64,000 bases of DNA from Myxococcota bacterium (lineage in GTDB: Bacteria > Myxococcota_A > Bradymonadia > UBA7976 > UBA1532): NCBI GenBank assembly GCA_963169045.1, contig CAUJDF010000037.1:62001-126000 (forward strand), in the 5' to 3' direction. Below the pieces are notes generated by a model. It did not search any database and was not told the DNA's origin. It was given only the letters and a program-made list of their open reading frames with translations. Positions 44,052 through 53,729 of this stretch are shown piece after piece. Numbering within the stretch: the first letter of the stretch is position 1; each line of letters starts with the position of its first letter. The position numbers and the translations under genes are program-made.

Positions 44052-45361
44052 CGATCGTCGGCATCGACCTCGGCACGACGACGAGCCTCGTGGCGGCGGT
44101 GCGCGACGGCGGGCCGCAGGTGCTGGCGGCGCTGCCGTCGGCGGTCGCGTGGCTCGGCGACGGCACGGCGCGGACCGGCGACGAGGCGCTGCTCGGCGAG
44201 GCGGTGCTCGGCGTGAAGCGGCACCTCGCCGATCCCGCCGAGCCGGGGCTCCCGGGGCCGGTCGAGGCGGCGGCGGAGATCCTGCGGGCGTTGCGCGAGC
44301 GGGCGCAGGCCGCGCTCGGCGAGCCGGTCGGGCAGGCGGTGCTGGCGGTGCCGGCCCACTTCCATCCGGGACAGCGCCAGGCCTTGCGCGAGGCGGCCCG
44401 ACAGGCGGGGCTCGAGGTCGTCCGGATGCCGAGCGATCCGGTGGCTGCGGCCCTGGCCTACGCCCACGAGGCGCCGCTTCAGGGCACGTTCGCGGTGTTC
44501 GACCTCGGCGGCGGCACGTTCGATCTGAGCCTGCTGCGCGTCGACGGCGACATGATCGACGTGCTGGCGACGCTGGGCGACGACCGACTGGGCGGCGACG
44601 ACCTCGACCGCGCGCTGGTGGCCGCGCTGGCGCACGACGCGGGCGCCGTCGTCGACCTGGCGCCGGCGCTCGTCCGGGCGCGGGCGGCGCGCGAGGCGCT
44701 CTCGCTCCGCCTCGACGCCGACGTGGACCTCCCGCTGGCGGGCGGCGGGCGGCTGAGACGGCGCGTCACGCGCGGGCAACTCGACCACATCGTGGCGCCG
44801 GCCCTCCAGCGCTGCCTCGCGATGTGCCGGCGCGCGCTGGCCCACGCCCGCCTGCGCCCGGCCGAGATCGAGGCGGTGGTGATGTCGGGCGGGGCGACGC
44901 GCTCGCCGACGGTGCAGCGCTTCGTGGGCGCGCTGTTCGAGCAGCGGCCGCGCGCGGCCATCGATCCGACGCGGGTGGTGGCGCTCGGCGCCGCCGCCCA
45001 CGGCGCGATGCTGGCGCAGGGGGGTCCGCTGCTCGTCAACGACGCGCTGTCGCGGGCGATCGGCCTCGAGGTTGGCGAGGGCGTCGTGGTGCCGCTCCTG
45101 CCCCGCGGCAGCACCTTGCCCGCGAGCGCTCACGTCGCCGTGCCGGCGGGCGTCGCGCTGCACCTCGTGCACGGCGAGGACGAATTCCCCCGCCGTTTCG
45201 CCACGTTCGAGGCGTCGGGCGAGGTGCGCGTTTTGCTCGACGCCGACGGGGTCGCCCGGGTGACGGTCGGTGGCGAGGCGGTGGCGCTCCGCTGGCCCCA
45301 CGCGGCGGAGGCGGGGCGCGACACCGTCCTGATGGCGCCGATCCCACGCGATGACGCCTGA
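44048..45361 (+). CDS. hscA: Shortened Hsp70 chaperone HscA
   Basis: 437 residues from GTG at 44048, against about 615 in typical HscA. The ATPase lobes are recognisable: VGIDLGTTTSLVAA, VFDLGGGTFDLSLL, VVMSGGATRSPTVQRF and AIDPTRVVALGAAAHGA. After about residue 340 there is only a trimmed beta substrate-binding part (SRAIGLEVGEG, LLPRGSTLPASA) and no helical lid. The nucleotide-binding part is also compact. It would still receive substrate from HscB, but grip it without a lid. No frameshift is visible and the frame runs cleanly, so this is a real short form. It ends 11 bases inside the next gene. Confidence 0.85.
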   Translation: MTIVGIDLGTTTSLVAAVRDGGPQVLAALPSAVAWLGDGTARTGDEALLGEAVLGVKRHLADPAEPGLPGPVEAAAEILRALRERAQAALGEPVGQAVLAVPAHFHPGQRQALREAARQAGLEVVRMPSDPVAAALAYAHEAPLQGTFAVFDLGGGTFDLSLLRVDGDMIDVLATLGDDRLGGDDLDRALVAALAHDAGAVVDLAPALVRARAAREALSLRLDADVDLPLAGGGRLRRRVTRGQLDHIVAPALQRCLAMCRRALAHARLRPAEIEAVVMSGGATRSPTVQRFVGALFEQRPRAAIDPTRVVALGAAAHGAMLAQGGPLLVNDALSRAIGLEVGEGVVVPLLPRGSTLPASAHVAVPAGVALHLVHGEDEFPRRFATFEASGEVRVLLDADGVARVTVGGEAVALRWPHAAEAGRDTVLMAPIPRDDA

Positions 45362-46973
45362 CGCGATCGTCGTCGGCTCGGGACCGAACGGCCTGGTCGC
45401 CGCGGTGGTCCTGGCGCAGGCGGGCCTGCGGGTGCTCGTCCTCGAGGGGCACCCGACCCGCGCCGGCGGGGCGCTCGGCTCCGATGCCGGCACGCTGCCG
45501 GGCTTCGTACACGACGTCGGCGCCGGCTTCTTCCCGTTCCACCGGGTGAGCCCGGCGTTCCGCGAGCTCGGCCTCGAGCGCGACGGCCTGCGCTGGGCCT
45601 ACGGCGAGGTGGAGAGCAGCCACCCCGCGCCCGACGGGACCGTGGCCAGCATCTGCCGCGACGTGGAGGCGACCGTCGCCTCGTTCGGCGGCGAGGACGG
45701 CGCGACCTGGCGCAAGCTGATCGCGTGGCACGCCAAGGTCGAAGAGCGGCTCGTGGCCGCGCTGCTGCGACCCTTCCCGGCGATCGGGCCGGCGCTGCGG
45801 CTCGGCCCGCTGGACCTGCTGCGGTTCGCGCGGATCGCGCTCTCGACGCCGGCCGGGCTGTCGCGGCGGCTGTTCCGCAGCGAGGCGGCGCGGCGCGTGT
45901 TCCCCGGCCTGGGGCTGCACGTCGACATCGGGCCCGACGACCTCTTCGGCGCGGCGGTGGGCTACATGCTCGGGCTCAACGCGGGGCGGCACGGCAACGC
46001 GGTCCCCGTGGGCGGCGCCGGCGCGCTGACCGACGCGCTCGTCCGCCGGCTGCGGGCGCACGGCGGCGACGTCCGCCTCGGCGCGCGCGTGGAGCGCATC
46101 GTCGTCGCCGACGGACGCGGGCGCGCCGTGCGGCTCGCGGACGGCGAGGTGATCGAGGCGGGGCGCGCCATCTTGTGCGACACGTCGGCGCCGTCGCTGT
46201 TCCTCGAGCTGCTCGGCCCCGACCACGTGCCGGGCCACCTGGCGCGCCGCATGCGACGCTTCCGGCAGGGCTGGGGCACGTTCAAGGTCGACTGGGCGCT
46301 CGACGGCGCCGTGCCCTGGCGCGCCGACGAGGCACGGCGGGCGGCGGTCGTCCACGCCGGTGACAGCATCGACGACCTGCGCGCGTTCACCGACGAGGCG
46401 CGCGACGGCCGGCTGCCCTCGCATCCGTATCTGGTGATCGGCCAGCAGTCGCTGCTCGACCCGACGCGCGCGCCCGACGGTCGCCACACGCTCTGGGTCT
46501 ACACCCGCGTGCCTTCGGCGCTCCCGGAGGGGTGGGCGGCGGCGCGCGAGGCGTTCACCGACCGGATCGAGGCGCGGATCGAAGCGCTCGCGCCGGGCTT
46601 CCGGCAGCGCATCCTGGCGCGGCGCAGCGTGGCGCCGCCCGACCTCGAGGCGATGGATCCCAACCTGGTGGGCGGCGATCTCGGCGGAGGCTCGGGGCAG
46701 TGGCACAACCAGCTGCTGTTCCGGCCGGCGTTCCCGTACTACCGCTACCGCACGCCCGTCCGCGGCGTGTACCTGTGCTCGAGCTACGCGCACCCCGGCG
46801 CCGGCGTGCACGGCATGTGCGGCTTCAACGCCGCGCGCGCCGCGCTGCGCGACCTTCAGTCGCTCGACCAGCCCAGCGACACCCAGGCGTTCCAGGCGGC
46901 GCGGCCGGAGTCGTCGGCGAGGGTGGGCGACCAGCCGCCGCGCAGGTCGAGCTGCCAGGGGCCGCGGCGGTAG
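45351..46973 (+). CDS. Phytoene-desaturase-like FAD oxidoreductase
   Basis: 540 residues; ATG at 45351 lies inside the end of hscA. The dinucleotide-binding motif is AIVVGSGPNGLVAAVVLAQAG followed by the acidic VLVLEGH. The C-terminal FAD segment is RGVYLCSSYAHPGAGVHGMCGFNAA. The organisation matches the PYROXD2/CrtI-like NAD(P)/FAD proteins, whose substrates vary and are often unknown. The natural family end is near residue 503 (ARAALRDL); the last 37 residues are read from DNA that is antisense to the neighbouring outer-membrane gene and look non-native. The substrate cannot be told. No carotenoid genes are nearby. Confidence 0.85.
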   Translation: MTPDAIVVGSGPNGLVAAVVLAQAGLRVLVLEGHPTRAGGALGSDAGTLPGFVHDVGAGFFPFHRVSPAFRELGLERDGLRWAYGEVESSHPAPDGTVASICRDVEATVASFGGEDGATWRKLIAWHAKVEERLVAALLRPFPAIGPALRLGPLDLLRFARIALSTPAGLSRRLFRSEAARRVFPGLGLHVDIGPDDLFGAAVGYMLGLNAGRHGNAVPVGGAGALTDALVRRLRAHGGDVRLGARVERIVVADGRGRAVRLADGEVIEAGRAILCDTSAPSLFLELLGPDHVPGHLARRMRRFRQGWGTFKVDWALDGAVPWRADEARRAAVVHAGDSIDDLRAFTDEARDGRLPSHPYLVIGQQSLLDPTRAPDGRHTLWVYTRVPSALPEGWAAAREAFTDRIEARIEALAPGFRQRILARRSVAPPDLEAMDPNLVGGDLGGGSGQWHNQLLFRPAFPYYRYRTPVRGVYLCSSYAHPGAGVHGMCGFNAARAALRDLQSLDQPSDTQAFQAARPESSARVGDQPPRRSSCQGPRR

Positions 46974-47995
46974 TCGGCGAGCGCGCCGACGCCGAGGTGG
47001 CCGCCGAACGTGTCGTCGTCGCCGGTGCGGTCGGGATCGGCGAGGCCCGTCGCGGTGACGAGCGGCCCCACCTCGAAGTCGTCGAAGACGCGGACGTGGG
47101 CGCTGCCCTGGCCGGCCACGTAGCGCTCGGAGAGCCACGCCGGCCACGGCGCGCCGGCCATCGGCACGGCGTACGGCGTCAGGCCGCCGATGCGGTCGCG
47201 CGTCAGGTCGTCCTCGCCGACGCCGAAGGCCGCCGACTCCTGGAGCTGCAGGCGCACGCGGTCGTGGGCGCGAAAGCCCGCGAGCAGCCATTGCCGCGGC
47301 CGAAAGACGAGGAGTGACGGGCTGTTGCGCGGGTCGTCCGCGGCGCCCCACCGCGGCGCGTCGCTGCGCGCGTCCACGCCCGCTTCGACGCCGGCCGCGA
47401 CGCCGCGCAGGCGCGGGAAGACGCGGTGGCGGTCGCGCCAGCCGGCGTCGTCGTCGAGGCGCCACCACGTGTAACGCAGGCGCGGCTCGAACACCCATGC
47501 CTCGGCGGGCAGCCGGAACCCGTCGCCCGTGCCGTCGCTCTCGCCGAAGAACCAGCGGCGCCCGGCGACGAGGACCTCGAAGTAGGTGCGATCGTCGATC
47601 TGTGCCTTCAGCGCGGCGTGGGCGAGCACGTAGTGGGCGAGGAACGTGCGCTCCTCGAGGTTGTGGCCCTGCTGCCAGTAGTCGCGCAGCACGCCCGCGG
47701 CGAACGCCTCGCCGGTGAGGCCGACGCCGACCTCCACCCGATCGCTGAGGCGCACGCCGTCGAAGGTCAGGCGCAGCGTCTCGGTGTTGTACTCGAGCCC
47801 GAGGTGGCCGGGCGACTGCGCCGCCGGGCCCCGGGCGTCCACGCCCAGCCACAGGTCGTAGGCCACGGCGAGCGCCCCGTGGAAGGGACGCTCGTCGGCG
47901 TTCCAGGCGCCGCCGCCGGCCCACGCCGTGAGGCGGTGCTGCTGCGCCGAGGCGGACGTCGCCGCCAGAAGAATCGGAAAAAGAAGTGCGCGCAT
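46856..47995 (-). CDS. Predicted outer-membrane protein (379 aa)
   Basis: ATG at 47995 gives a signal peptide, MRALLFPILLAATSASA, then QQHR. The mature protein is made of alternating polar/non-polar strands with many Tyr, Trp and Arg: NTETLRLTFDGVRLSDRVEVG, YFEVLVAGRRWFFGESDG, FEPRLRYTWWRLDDDAGW and the terminal AWNAWVSLGWSSD. About 14-16 strands seem possible, a barrel typical of channels or surface antigens. No family recognised. It is divergent from the 12.8-kb giant-protein operon with 136 bases between, so a role as its outer-membrane partner is an attractive guess. Its 3' end overlaps the flavoprotein gene by 118 bases. Confidence 0.78.
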   Translation of the reverse strand: MRALLFPILLAATSASAQQHRLTAWAGGGAWNADERPFHGALAVAYDLWLGVDARGPAAQSPGHLGLEYNTETLRLTFDGVRLSDRVEVGVGLTGEAFAAGVLRDYWQQGHNLEERTFLAHYVLAHAALKAQIDDRTYFEVLVAGRRWFFGESDGTGDGFRLPAEAWVFEPRLRYTWWRLDDDAGWRDRHRVFPRLRGVAAGVEAGVDARSDAPRWGAADDPRNSPSLLVFRPRQWLLAGFRAHDRVRLQLQESAAFGVGEDDLTRDRIGGLTPYAVPMAGAPWPAWLSERYVAGQGSAHVRVFDDFEVGPLVTATGLADPDRTGDDDTFGGHLGVGALADYRRGPWQLDLRGGWSPTLADDSGRAAWNAWVSLGWSSD

Positions 47996-48131
47996 GCGCC
48001 GGTACCTTACGCCCGATGTCTCGGCGTCGCCATGACTGCGATGGCACTTGCGCAGGGACCGCGAAAGGTGCAGTAGATGCGCCGGCAGAGGTGGGGCGGC
48101 GCGCCGTCCGGACGAATGCGGGAGAGGTGCG
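47996..48131. promoter_or_regulatory. Divergent region before the giant-protein operon
   Basis: 136 bases between the outer-membrane gene and the first giant gene. GCCAT and ATGGC near 48030-48045 form a small dyad, the only structure seen. No convincing promoter boxes were found. The giant gene has a strong ribosome site, GGAGAGG, at 48121-48127. Confidence 0.3.
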
Positions 48132-51100
48132 ATGGGTGCACGCGTGGCGAGGCTCCTGGTCTCGATGCTCGGAGGTCTGCTCGCGCTGTCCGGCACGGCG
48201 CAGGCCCAGGTCATCGTCAGACCGCCGATCGAGATCCTGCTGCCGCAGGACATCCAGATCGGCGAGTTCTCGGCGACGATCCCGGCGGCGCCCGACGTGT
48301 TGCTGCCGGGTGACTCGCTGAACGTGAACGTCCGGCTCGTGTCGACGGTCAACTCGATCGGCGGCGGCTTCAAGCCGGCGTTCGACGCCCGAGTCGACCT
48401 CGTCGCGTGGCACTTCGGCGGCTTCTTCCCCGGCGCCTCCTATGAGGTGGGACGCCGCACGGTCGGCACCGTTCGGGTCGAGCCCCACGAGGTCCGTCTG
48501 CGCATCATCGGGCCGCAGCTGGAAGAGAAGAACTTCTCGCTGCCGGTCAACACGCCGGACCTGCGCGGGTTCATCGCCTCCACGCAGAACGGCGGCCAGA
48601 CGAGCTGGTACCTCTGGGAGATCCGGGTCGACGCCGCCGACGAGGTCTGGGAGGGCGGCGGCGACGACGTCGAGGTCGCCAACAACGTCACCTCGGTCTT
48701 CGCCGCCGCGCTGCCGACGCCGATCAGCGGCGATTTGTATTTCGGCACGGCGCGCGCCGACCTCGACACCGCGGTCACCGCGCGTCCGGGCAGCTGCGCC
48801 GGCGGCATCGAGCTGTTGCCGGGCTCCACCGGCGCGTGGCTGCCCTCGCCGGCGGACTGGCTGCCGGTGAACCTGAACATCGACCAGTTGTGCGTCACGC
48901 CGGTCTACGACCCGGCCGACGCCGCGTTCGACCTGCGCACGACGAGCGGCGACGTGCGGCCGCTCGTGGCCGGCGGCACGCTCGGCGGCCGCGGGGCGCT
49001 GGTCGGCTTCGGCCTCGACGCGACCGGCGCGGTGCCGACGGTGCTCGCGGTGGCGCTCCCGCCGGGGCACAGCATCCACGGCGACGCGGGCGGGCGGCCG
49101 TTCACGCGCGGCATCGGCTTCGCGCTGTTCGAGTCGGTCGCGCCGAGCTCCACCGACGACTTCGCGCTGCTGACGGCGAGCACGGCCCTGCCGTGGTACC
49201 TGCAGGCGAAGGACCTGCCGTTCTCGCTCCGCCTCGAGTCGCTCGAGTTCGACGGGACGCGCCTGTTCGGCACCTACGCCGACGTCCATTACAACTACGA
49301 TCTGCCCTACTTCGCGTTCGACGAGCGTCGCCTCACCTGGAAGGGCCCGAAGACCAACGACATCCGGTTCGCCCGCCCCGTGGAGCCCGGCGACCAGCCC
49401 GACCGCGACTTCGAGATCGAGCTCGACGGCCTCGACGCGCGGGTGGCGTTCGCCGGGAGCGAGGGGCGCACGCACTTCCCGCAGGTCCGGCACGCGTGGG
49501 CCGACTTCGGGCTGGGCATCGACCGGGGCGAGATCGCCTCGGGGCAGCTCCTGCCGGCGCCGGCGCGCTTCGCGTTCCGGCAGACGGGGCGCTGCGCGGA
49601 CTGCGAGGCCGGGGTCGACACCGGGCGCGCCTTCGCGCTCGACGGCGTGGGCGGCGTCGGCATCGCCAGCGACGGCACCGTCGCGGCGCGGGTCGATGGC
49701 ATCCCCGACGTGGCGTTCGGATCGCCCGCGTTCGACCCCGCGAGCGGCGCGGACGAGGCGGCGTTCCGGCGGCTCGACGACGCCGGCAGCCGGGGCGTGA
49801 TCACGCTGCCCGGCTTCCGCGCCACGGGCACCGACGGCCTGGCCGGCGCGCCGGTGCCCGACTCGCTGCTCGGCATGCGCGAGGTGCGCGACGAGGCCGG
49901 CGGCTACGTGCCGCGTGACGCGCAGCACCTGCTCACCGCGCCGCAGAGCCGCCGCGGCAACCACTTCATGGCCGGCGTGACCGTCGGTCCCGAGCGGTAC
50001 AGCGCGAACGTCGGCGGCTTCGACGGCCAGCCCGACGCCGGCATCGGCCAGGACATGAGCGGCAAGCGCATGCGGGTCGCGTTCGGCGGCGCGCCGAGCG
50101 CCGACTTCCGCACCTTCGCCACCAACGCCGGCGTGAAGTACGTCGTGCGGCCCGGCGGCATCACCGGCGTGTTCAACACCTCGCCGGACGAGACGCCCCA
50201 GCCGCGGATCTACGGTTACGACATGCGGTTCGACCGCTTCGCGTTCCGCATGGCCGCCAACCAGCTCGACAAGTTCTCGTGGATCGACGGCAACGTGCAT
50301 GTGCCGGGGCGCGGCGACTTCGACGTCGCCTTCGAGTCGCTGGCGCTGGCGTGCACGGGTGCCGTCGGCGAGGGCCAGGTGGACGCCGGCGACGTCGCGC
50401 CCAAGCGGCTCAAGGCGTGGCGCGCGAACATGGGCGTCACCAGCCTCGCGTTCGAGCCGCCGCCGGGCGTCACGCTGTGCGACGCGGCCTCGCGCGAGCT
50501 GCGCGTCGGCCACAGCGTCGACGCGAAGGCCCTGCGGGACAAGCTGCACATGTCGGCGCGCTGGACGCCCGCCGGCGAGCCGAACGGCGAGAAGATCACC
50601 GGCAAGACGACCCATGTCCTCGACGCGCCCGCGGGCAAGAGCGGCTTCGCGCTGAGCGTGTCCGACGGCGTGCAGCTCTCCGGCGTGCCCGGCGACGCCG
50701 GCAAGGGCTGGTTCACGCTGCGCGGGACGTTGAACGTGCCGTTCTGGGAGGCGGTCAAGGCCGAGGTCCGCGTCGAGAACGAGACGACGTCCCAGGCCGA
50801 GCAGACCATCGTCGTCAACCAGGGCAACGCGCTGACGGCGGAGGCCGGCTGGGCGACGCTGGGCAACGCGGCGTTCACCGACCGGCTCAAGGACCACCCC
50901 TTCGACGTGCGCTACGACTGGGGCTCGTCGGGCTTCGTCGTCCAGCTGCCGGTGCGCTACGACGTGCGCCGCTTCGACGACGGCCTCGAGCCGCAGCTCT
51001 ATGGCAAGGAGCAGTCGGCCGACCTCGCCGTCTTCTCGGTCAAGGGCGGCGTCGACTACGTCCAGCCCAAGAAGACGAAGGTGAGCTTCGGGGCCAGCGC

Positions 51101-53714
51101 CGACATCGACGCGCTGCGCGCCAAGGAGCTGAAGATCCAGATCGACCTGCGCGACCCGGACTCGCTGGCGCAGATCGACGCCTTCCTCGGCAGCCTGCCG
51201 GCGCCGTTCACGATCAACACCGGCAACGCGTTCCGCAACTTCGGCACGGCGATCGCCGAGCCGTTCACGTTCCTCACCGAGACGGCGCAGTCGCAGCTCG
51301 ACCAGTACATCGAGCAGGGCGTGCGGACGGCGGTGCACGCCGGCGCGGACGCGGCGTTCTCGCTGCTGGCGCCGGCGCTGAACGCGGTTCAGTCCATCCC
51401 GGCGCGCGCCTCGCAGGTGGTGTTCGACGGGCTGCGCGCCACGGTCGATGCCGCGCTGACGCCGCTCACCGACCCGCTCGACGCGCAGGTGCTCACGCTC
51501 TACACCGAGCTGTCGGCAGCGCTCGCGGACGCGGCGGCGAAGAACCAGGCCGACGTCGACCTCGGTCCGACGCGCGCCAAGCTCGAGGAGCTGCTCGGCA
51601 CGCTCGACCGGCTCAACGACGCGGTCGGCCTCGTCTCGGGACAACTGGCGACGGCGGCGGGCGCCATCAACACCGTGCGCGGTACGTTGACGAACCTGCG
51701 CACCGAGATCGACACGGTGGCCGGACAGGCGACGGGCGCGATCGACGACCTCAAGTCCGCGATCCACTCGAACCTGAACTTGCTGTCGTGCGAGGCGTTC
51801 GACAGCGTGTCGGCGCCGGCGAACCCGGTGCTGAAGCAGCTGTTCACGGTGCGCGACCAGCTCGTGTCGCTCGTCGGACAGATCAAGGACAACCAGCTCG
51901 TCGGCATCGCGATCACCATCGCCTCGCTGGCGGGCGCCGACACGACGGTGCTGCAGAACGCGCAGCGCGACCTGCGCGAGCTCGGCGAGGATCTCGAGCG
52001 CGACCTCAACGGGGCCATCCAGGACGTGAAGGTGGCGCTCGGCTGCGGCGGCGCCGGTCCGTTCGGCGGCGTGCTCGCGCAGGCCGACGGCTTCCTCGAC
52101 GACCTGAAGACGCACATCGAGAGCGGCCGCGTGGCCGTGAAGGGCACGATCGACCTGCTGCTCGCCCCCGGCGGGGCGGTCGACGGCCTCGCGAACGTCA
52201 TCAACGGTGTCAAGGGCGGCTTCGACCAGGTGCGGACGGGCCTCGCCACGCTGCGCGCCGACGTGCAGAAGGCGCTGGACGGTGTCGACGGCCTGTCGGT
52301 CGGCTTCGACGCCGGCGTCATCCAGGCGTCGATCGACGGGATCATGCCCGCCGGCCTGCGCTGGACCTACCCGGCCGCGGGACCGCCCACGCACACCTTC
52401 GTGAAGGAGCTCGCCACGGTGATGCGCGGCGGCTTCGACACGCTGATCGGCAACGTCGCCTCGATGACCGGCGCCGCGCTGAGCGGCCTGGCGGCCAAGG
52501 TCGTGTTCCCGACCCAGGCGGAGCTGGAAGAGCACGTGGTCAACCTGATCATGGACAGCCCGGTGATGGAGGCCGTCGACCAGGCGGTGCACCAGGGCCT
52601 GGTGTTCGTGATCAAGGGTGCCAACGACCTGACCCAGCAGTTCACGACGCAGCTCAACAAGTACCTGCAGGACGCGCTCGCCAAGGCGGTGGCGAAGATC
52701 AACGAGCTGCTCGCGAAGGCGACGAGCACGGTCAAGAACGCCATCCCGCTGCAGGCGGCGAAGATCGACGGCTACGCGACGATCAACGGCAACGAGCTGG
52801 AACGCCTCCACGTCCAGGCGGAGTGGACGATGAAGGGCAAGAAGCCCGAGGCCGAGAGCCAGTACGTGGCGGCGCTCGACGTCACGTCCTGGATCGCCAA
52901 CGGGAAGGGCGCCTCGTGCACGTCGCCCCCGACCGACGGCGCCGGGATCTTCGACGCCACCGTCAGCGCCTACAACCTGCCCATCAAGATCGCCACGTCG
53001 AACGTGACGCTGAAGAAGGTGTACCTGGGCTTCACCCTGGTGGGCATGAACCCGGTGGCGGTGTTCGGCGGCATCGAGACGGCGGGCAAGCTCGCCTTCC
53101 AGAGCTTCAAGCTGTTCGACCTCGCGTTCATGGCCGGCCTGAGCTGGGACGGCGGCGGCGCGGTGCTCCCGCAGAACTATCTCGGCGCCAAGGGCGCAGC
53201 GCAGGTCGAGAACGTCTCGATGAAGGCCGCGTTCCTGGTCGGTCAGGTCTGCGATCCCGAGGTCTTCCAGACGATCGACCCGCAGGTGGCCGAGTTCGTG
53301 GGGTTGACCGAGCCGTTCCGCGGCGTGTTCGCTCGCGCCGGCGCCAGCTTCCCCATCTGGGACAACGGCTGTGCGCTCACGGTGGGCGTGGGCGGCAACA
53401 TCGGCGTGTGGCTGCTGTTCAAGGCGGCCTCCGACGTCTGGGGCGGCGTCGTGGGCGGCGAGGCGTGGGGCCAGGCGCTCTGCATCGCGTCGCTCAAGGG
53501 CGCGGTGACCGCGCTCGGACAGTACGACGGGTCCTTCAAGTTCCAGGGTGAAGGCTGGGGCGGCGCCGGTGTCGGTTTCTGCAGCCCCGAGGACTGGCAC
53601 AGCGTGGGCGACGTCCGCGACGACGACTGGTGCGGCACCGGCGACGCGCAGTTCAAGGCGACGTGGCAGGGCACCTGGCTCGTGAAAGACGTCCGCACGT
53701 CGGCGATCGACTGA
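48132..53714 (+). CDS. Giant secreted protein 1 (1860 aa), unknown family
   Basis: ATG at 48132 gives a signal peptide ending TAQAQ. Residues about 30-990 look beta-rich with few Cys. Residues about 990-1540 are a long amphipathic helical region of repeated 20-30-residue helices (for example LEELLGTLDRLNDAVGLVSG and LFTVRDQLVSLVGQIKDNQL), much like elongated coiled or bundle proteins. The C-terminal 320 residues return to beta structure and carry paired Cys and the glycine-rich ending EGWGGAGVGFCSPEDW. I recognise no family. It is the first gene of a three-gene operon of secreted proteins. It could form a fibre, an envelope bridge, or a lipid-carrying tube; none is proven. Confidence 0.85.
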   Translation: MGARVARLLVSMLGGLLALSGTAQAQVIVRPPIEILLPQDIQIGEFSATIPAAPDVLLPGDSLNVNVRLVSTVNSIGGGFKPAFDARVDLVAWHFGGFFPGASYEVGRRTVGTVRVEPHEVRLRIIGPQLEEKNFSLPVNTPDLRGFIASTQNGGQTSWYLWEIRVDAADEVWEGGGDDVEVANNVTSVFAAALPTPISGDLYFGTARADLDTAVTARPGSCAGGIELLPGSTGAWLPSPADWLPVNLNIDQLCVTPVYDPADAAFDLRTTSGDVRPLVAGGTLGGRGALVGFGLDATGAVPTVLAVALPPGHSIHGDAGGRPFTRGIGFALFESVAPSSTDDFALLTASTALPWYLQAKDLPFSLRLESLEFDGTRLFGTYADVHYNYDLPYFAFDERRLTWKGPKTNDIRFARPVEPGDQPDRDFEIELDGLDARVAFAGSEGRTHFPQVRHAWADFGLGIDRGEIASGQLLPAPARFAFRQTGRCADCEAGVDTGRAFALDGVGGVGIASDGTVAARVDGIPDVAFGSPAFDPASGADEAAFRRLDDAGSRGVITLPGFRATGTDGLAGAPVPDSLLGMREVRDEAGGYVPRDAQHLLTAPQSRRGNHFMAGVTVGPERYSANVGGFDGQPDAGIGQDMSGKRMRVAFGGAPSADFRTFATNAGVKYVVRPGGITGVFNTSPDETPQPRIYGYDMRFDRFAFRMAANQLDKFSWIDGNVHVPGRGDFDVAFESLALACTGAVGEGQVDAGDVAPKRLKAWRANMGVTSLAFEPPPGVTLCDAASRELRVGHSVDAKALRDKLHMSARWTPAGEPNGEKITGKTTHVLDAPAGKSGFALSVSDGVQLSGVPGDAGKGWFTLRGTLNVPFWEAVKAEVRVENETTSQAEQTIVVNQGNALTAEAGWATLGNAAFTDRLKDHPFDVRYDWGSSGFVVQLPVRYDVRRFDDGLEPQLYGKEQSADLAVFSVKGGVDYVQPKKTKVSFGASADIDALRAKELKIQIDLRDPDSLAQIDAFLGSLPAPFTINTGNAFRNFGTAIAEPFTFLTETAQSQLDQYIEQGVRTAVHAGADAAFSLLAPALNAVQSIPARASQVVFDGLRATVDAALTPLTDPLDAQVLTLYTELSAALADAAAKNQADVDLGPTRAKLEELLGTLDRLNDAVGLVSGQLATAAGAINTVRGTLTNLRTEIDTVAGQATGAIDDLKSAIHSNLNLLSCEAFDSVSAPANPVLKQLFTVRDQLVSLVGQIKDNQLVGIAITIASLAGADTTVLQNAQRDLRELGEDLERDLNGAIQDVKVALGCGGAGPFGGVLAQADGFLDDLKTHIESGRVAVKGTIDLLLAPGGAVDGLANVINGVKGGFDQVRTGLATLRADVQKALDGVDGLSVGFDAGVIQASIDGIMPAGLRWTYPAAGPPTHTFVKELATVMRGGFDTLIGNVASMTGAALSGLAAKVVFPTQAELEEHVVNLIMDSPVMEAVDQAVHQGLVFVIKGANDLTQQFTTQLNKYLQDALAKAVAKINELLAKATSTVKNAIPLQAAKIDGYATINGNELERLHVQAEWTMKGKKPEAESQYVAALDVTSWIANGKGASCTSPPTDGAGIFDATVSAYNLPIKIATSNVTLKKVYLGFTLVGMNPVAVFGGIETAGKLAFQSFKLFDLAFMAGLSWDGGGAVLPQNYLGAKGAAQVENVSMKAAFLVGQVCDPEVFQTIDPQVAEFVGLTEPFRGVFARAGASFPIWDNGCALTVGVGGNIGVWLLFKAASDVWGGVVGGEAWGQALCIASLKGAVTALGQYDGSFKFQGEGWGGAGVGFCSPEDWHSVGDVRDDDWCGTGDAQFKATWQGTWLVKDVRTSAID

Positions 53715-53729
53715 GGCTGGGGGCGCACC

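Noticed and set aside
48042..48051. Sigma-54-like boxes TGGCAC and TTGC
   Set aside because: The two boxes are directly adjacent, whereas a sigma-54 promoter needs about five bases between them.
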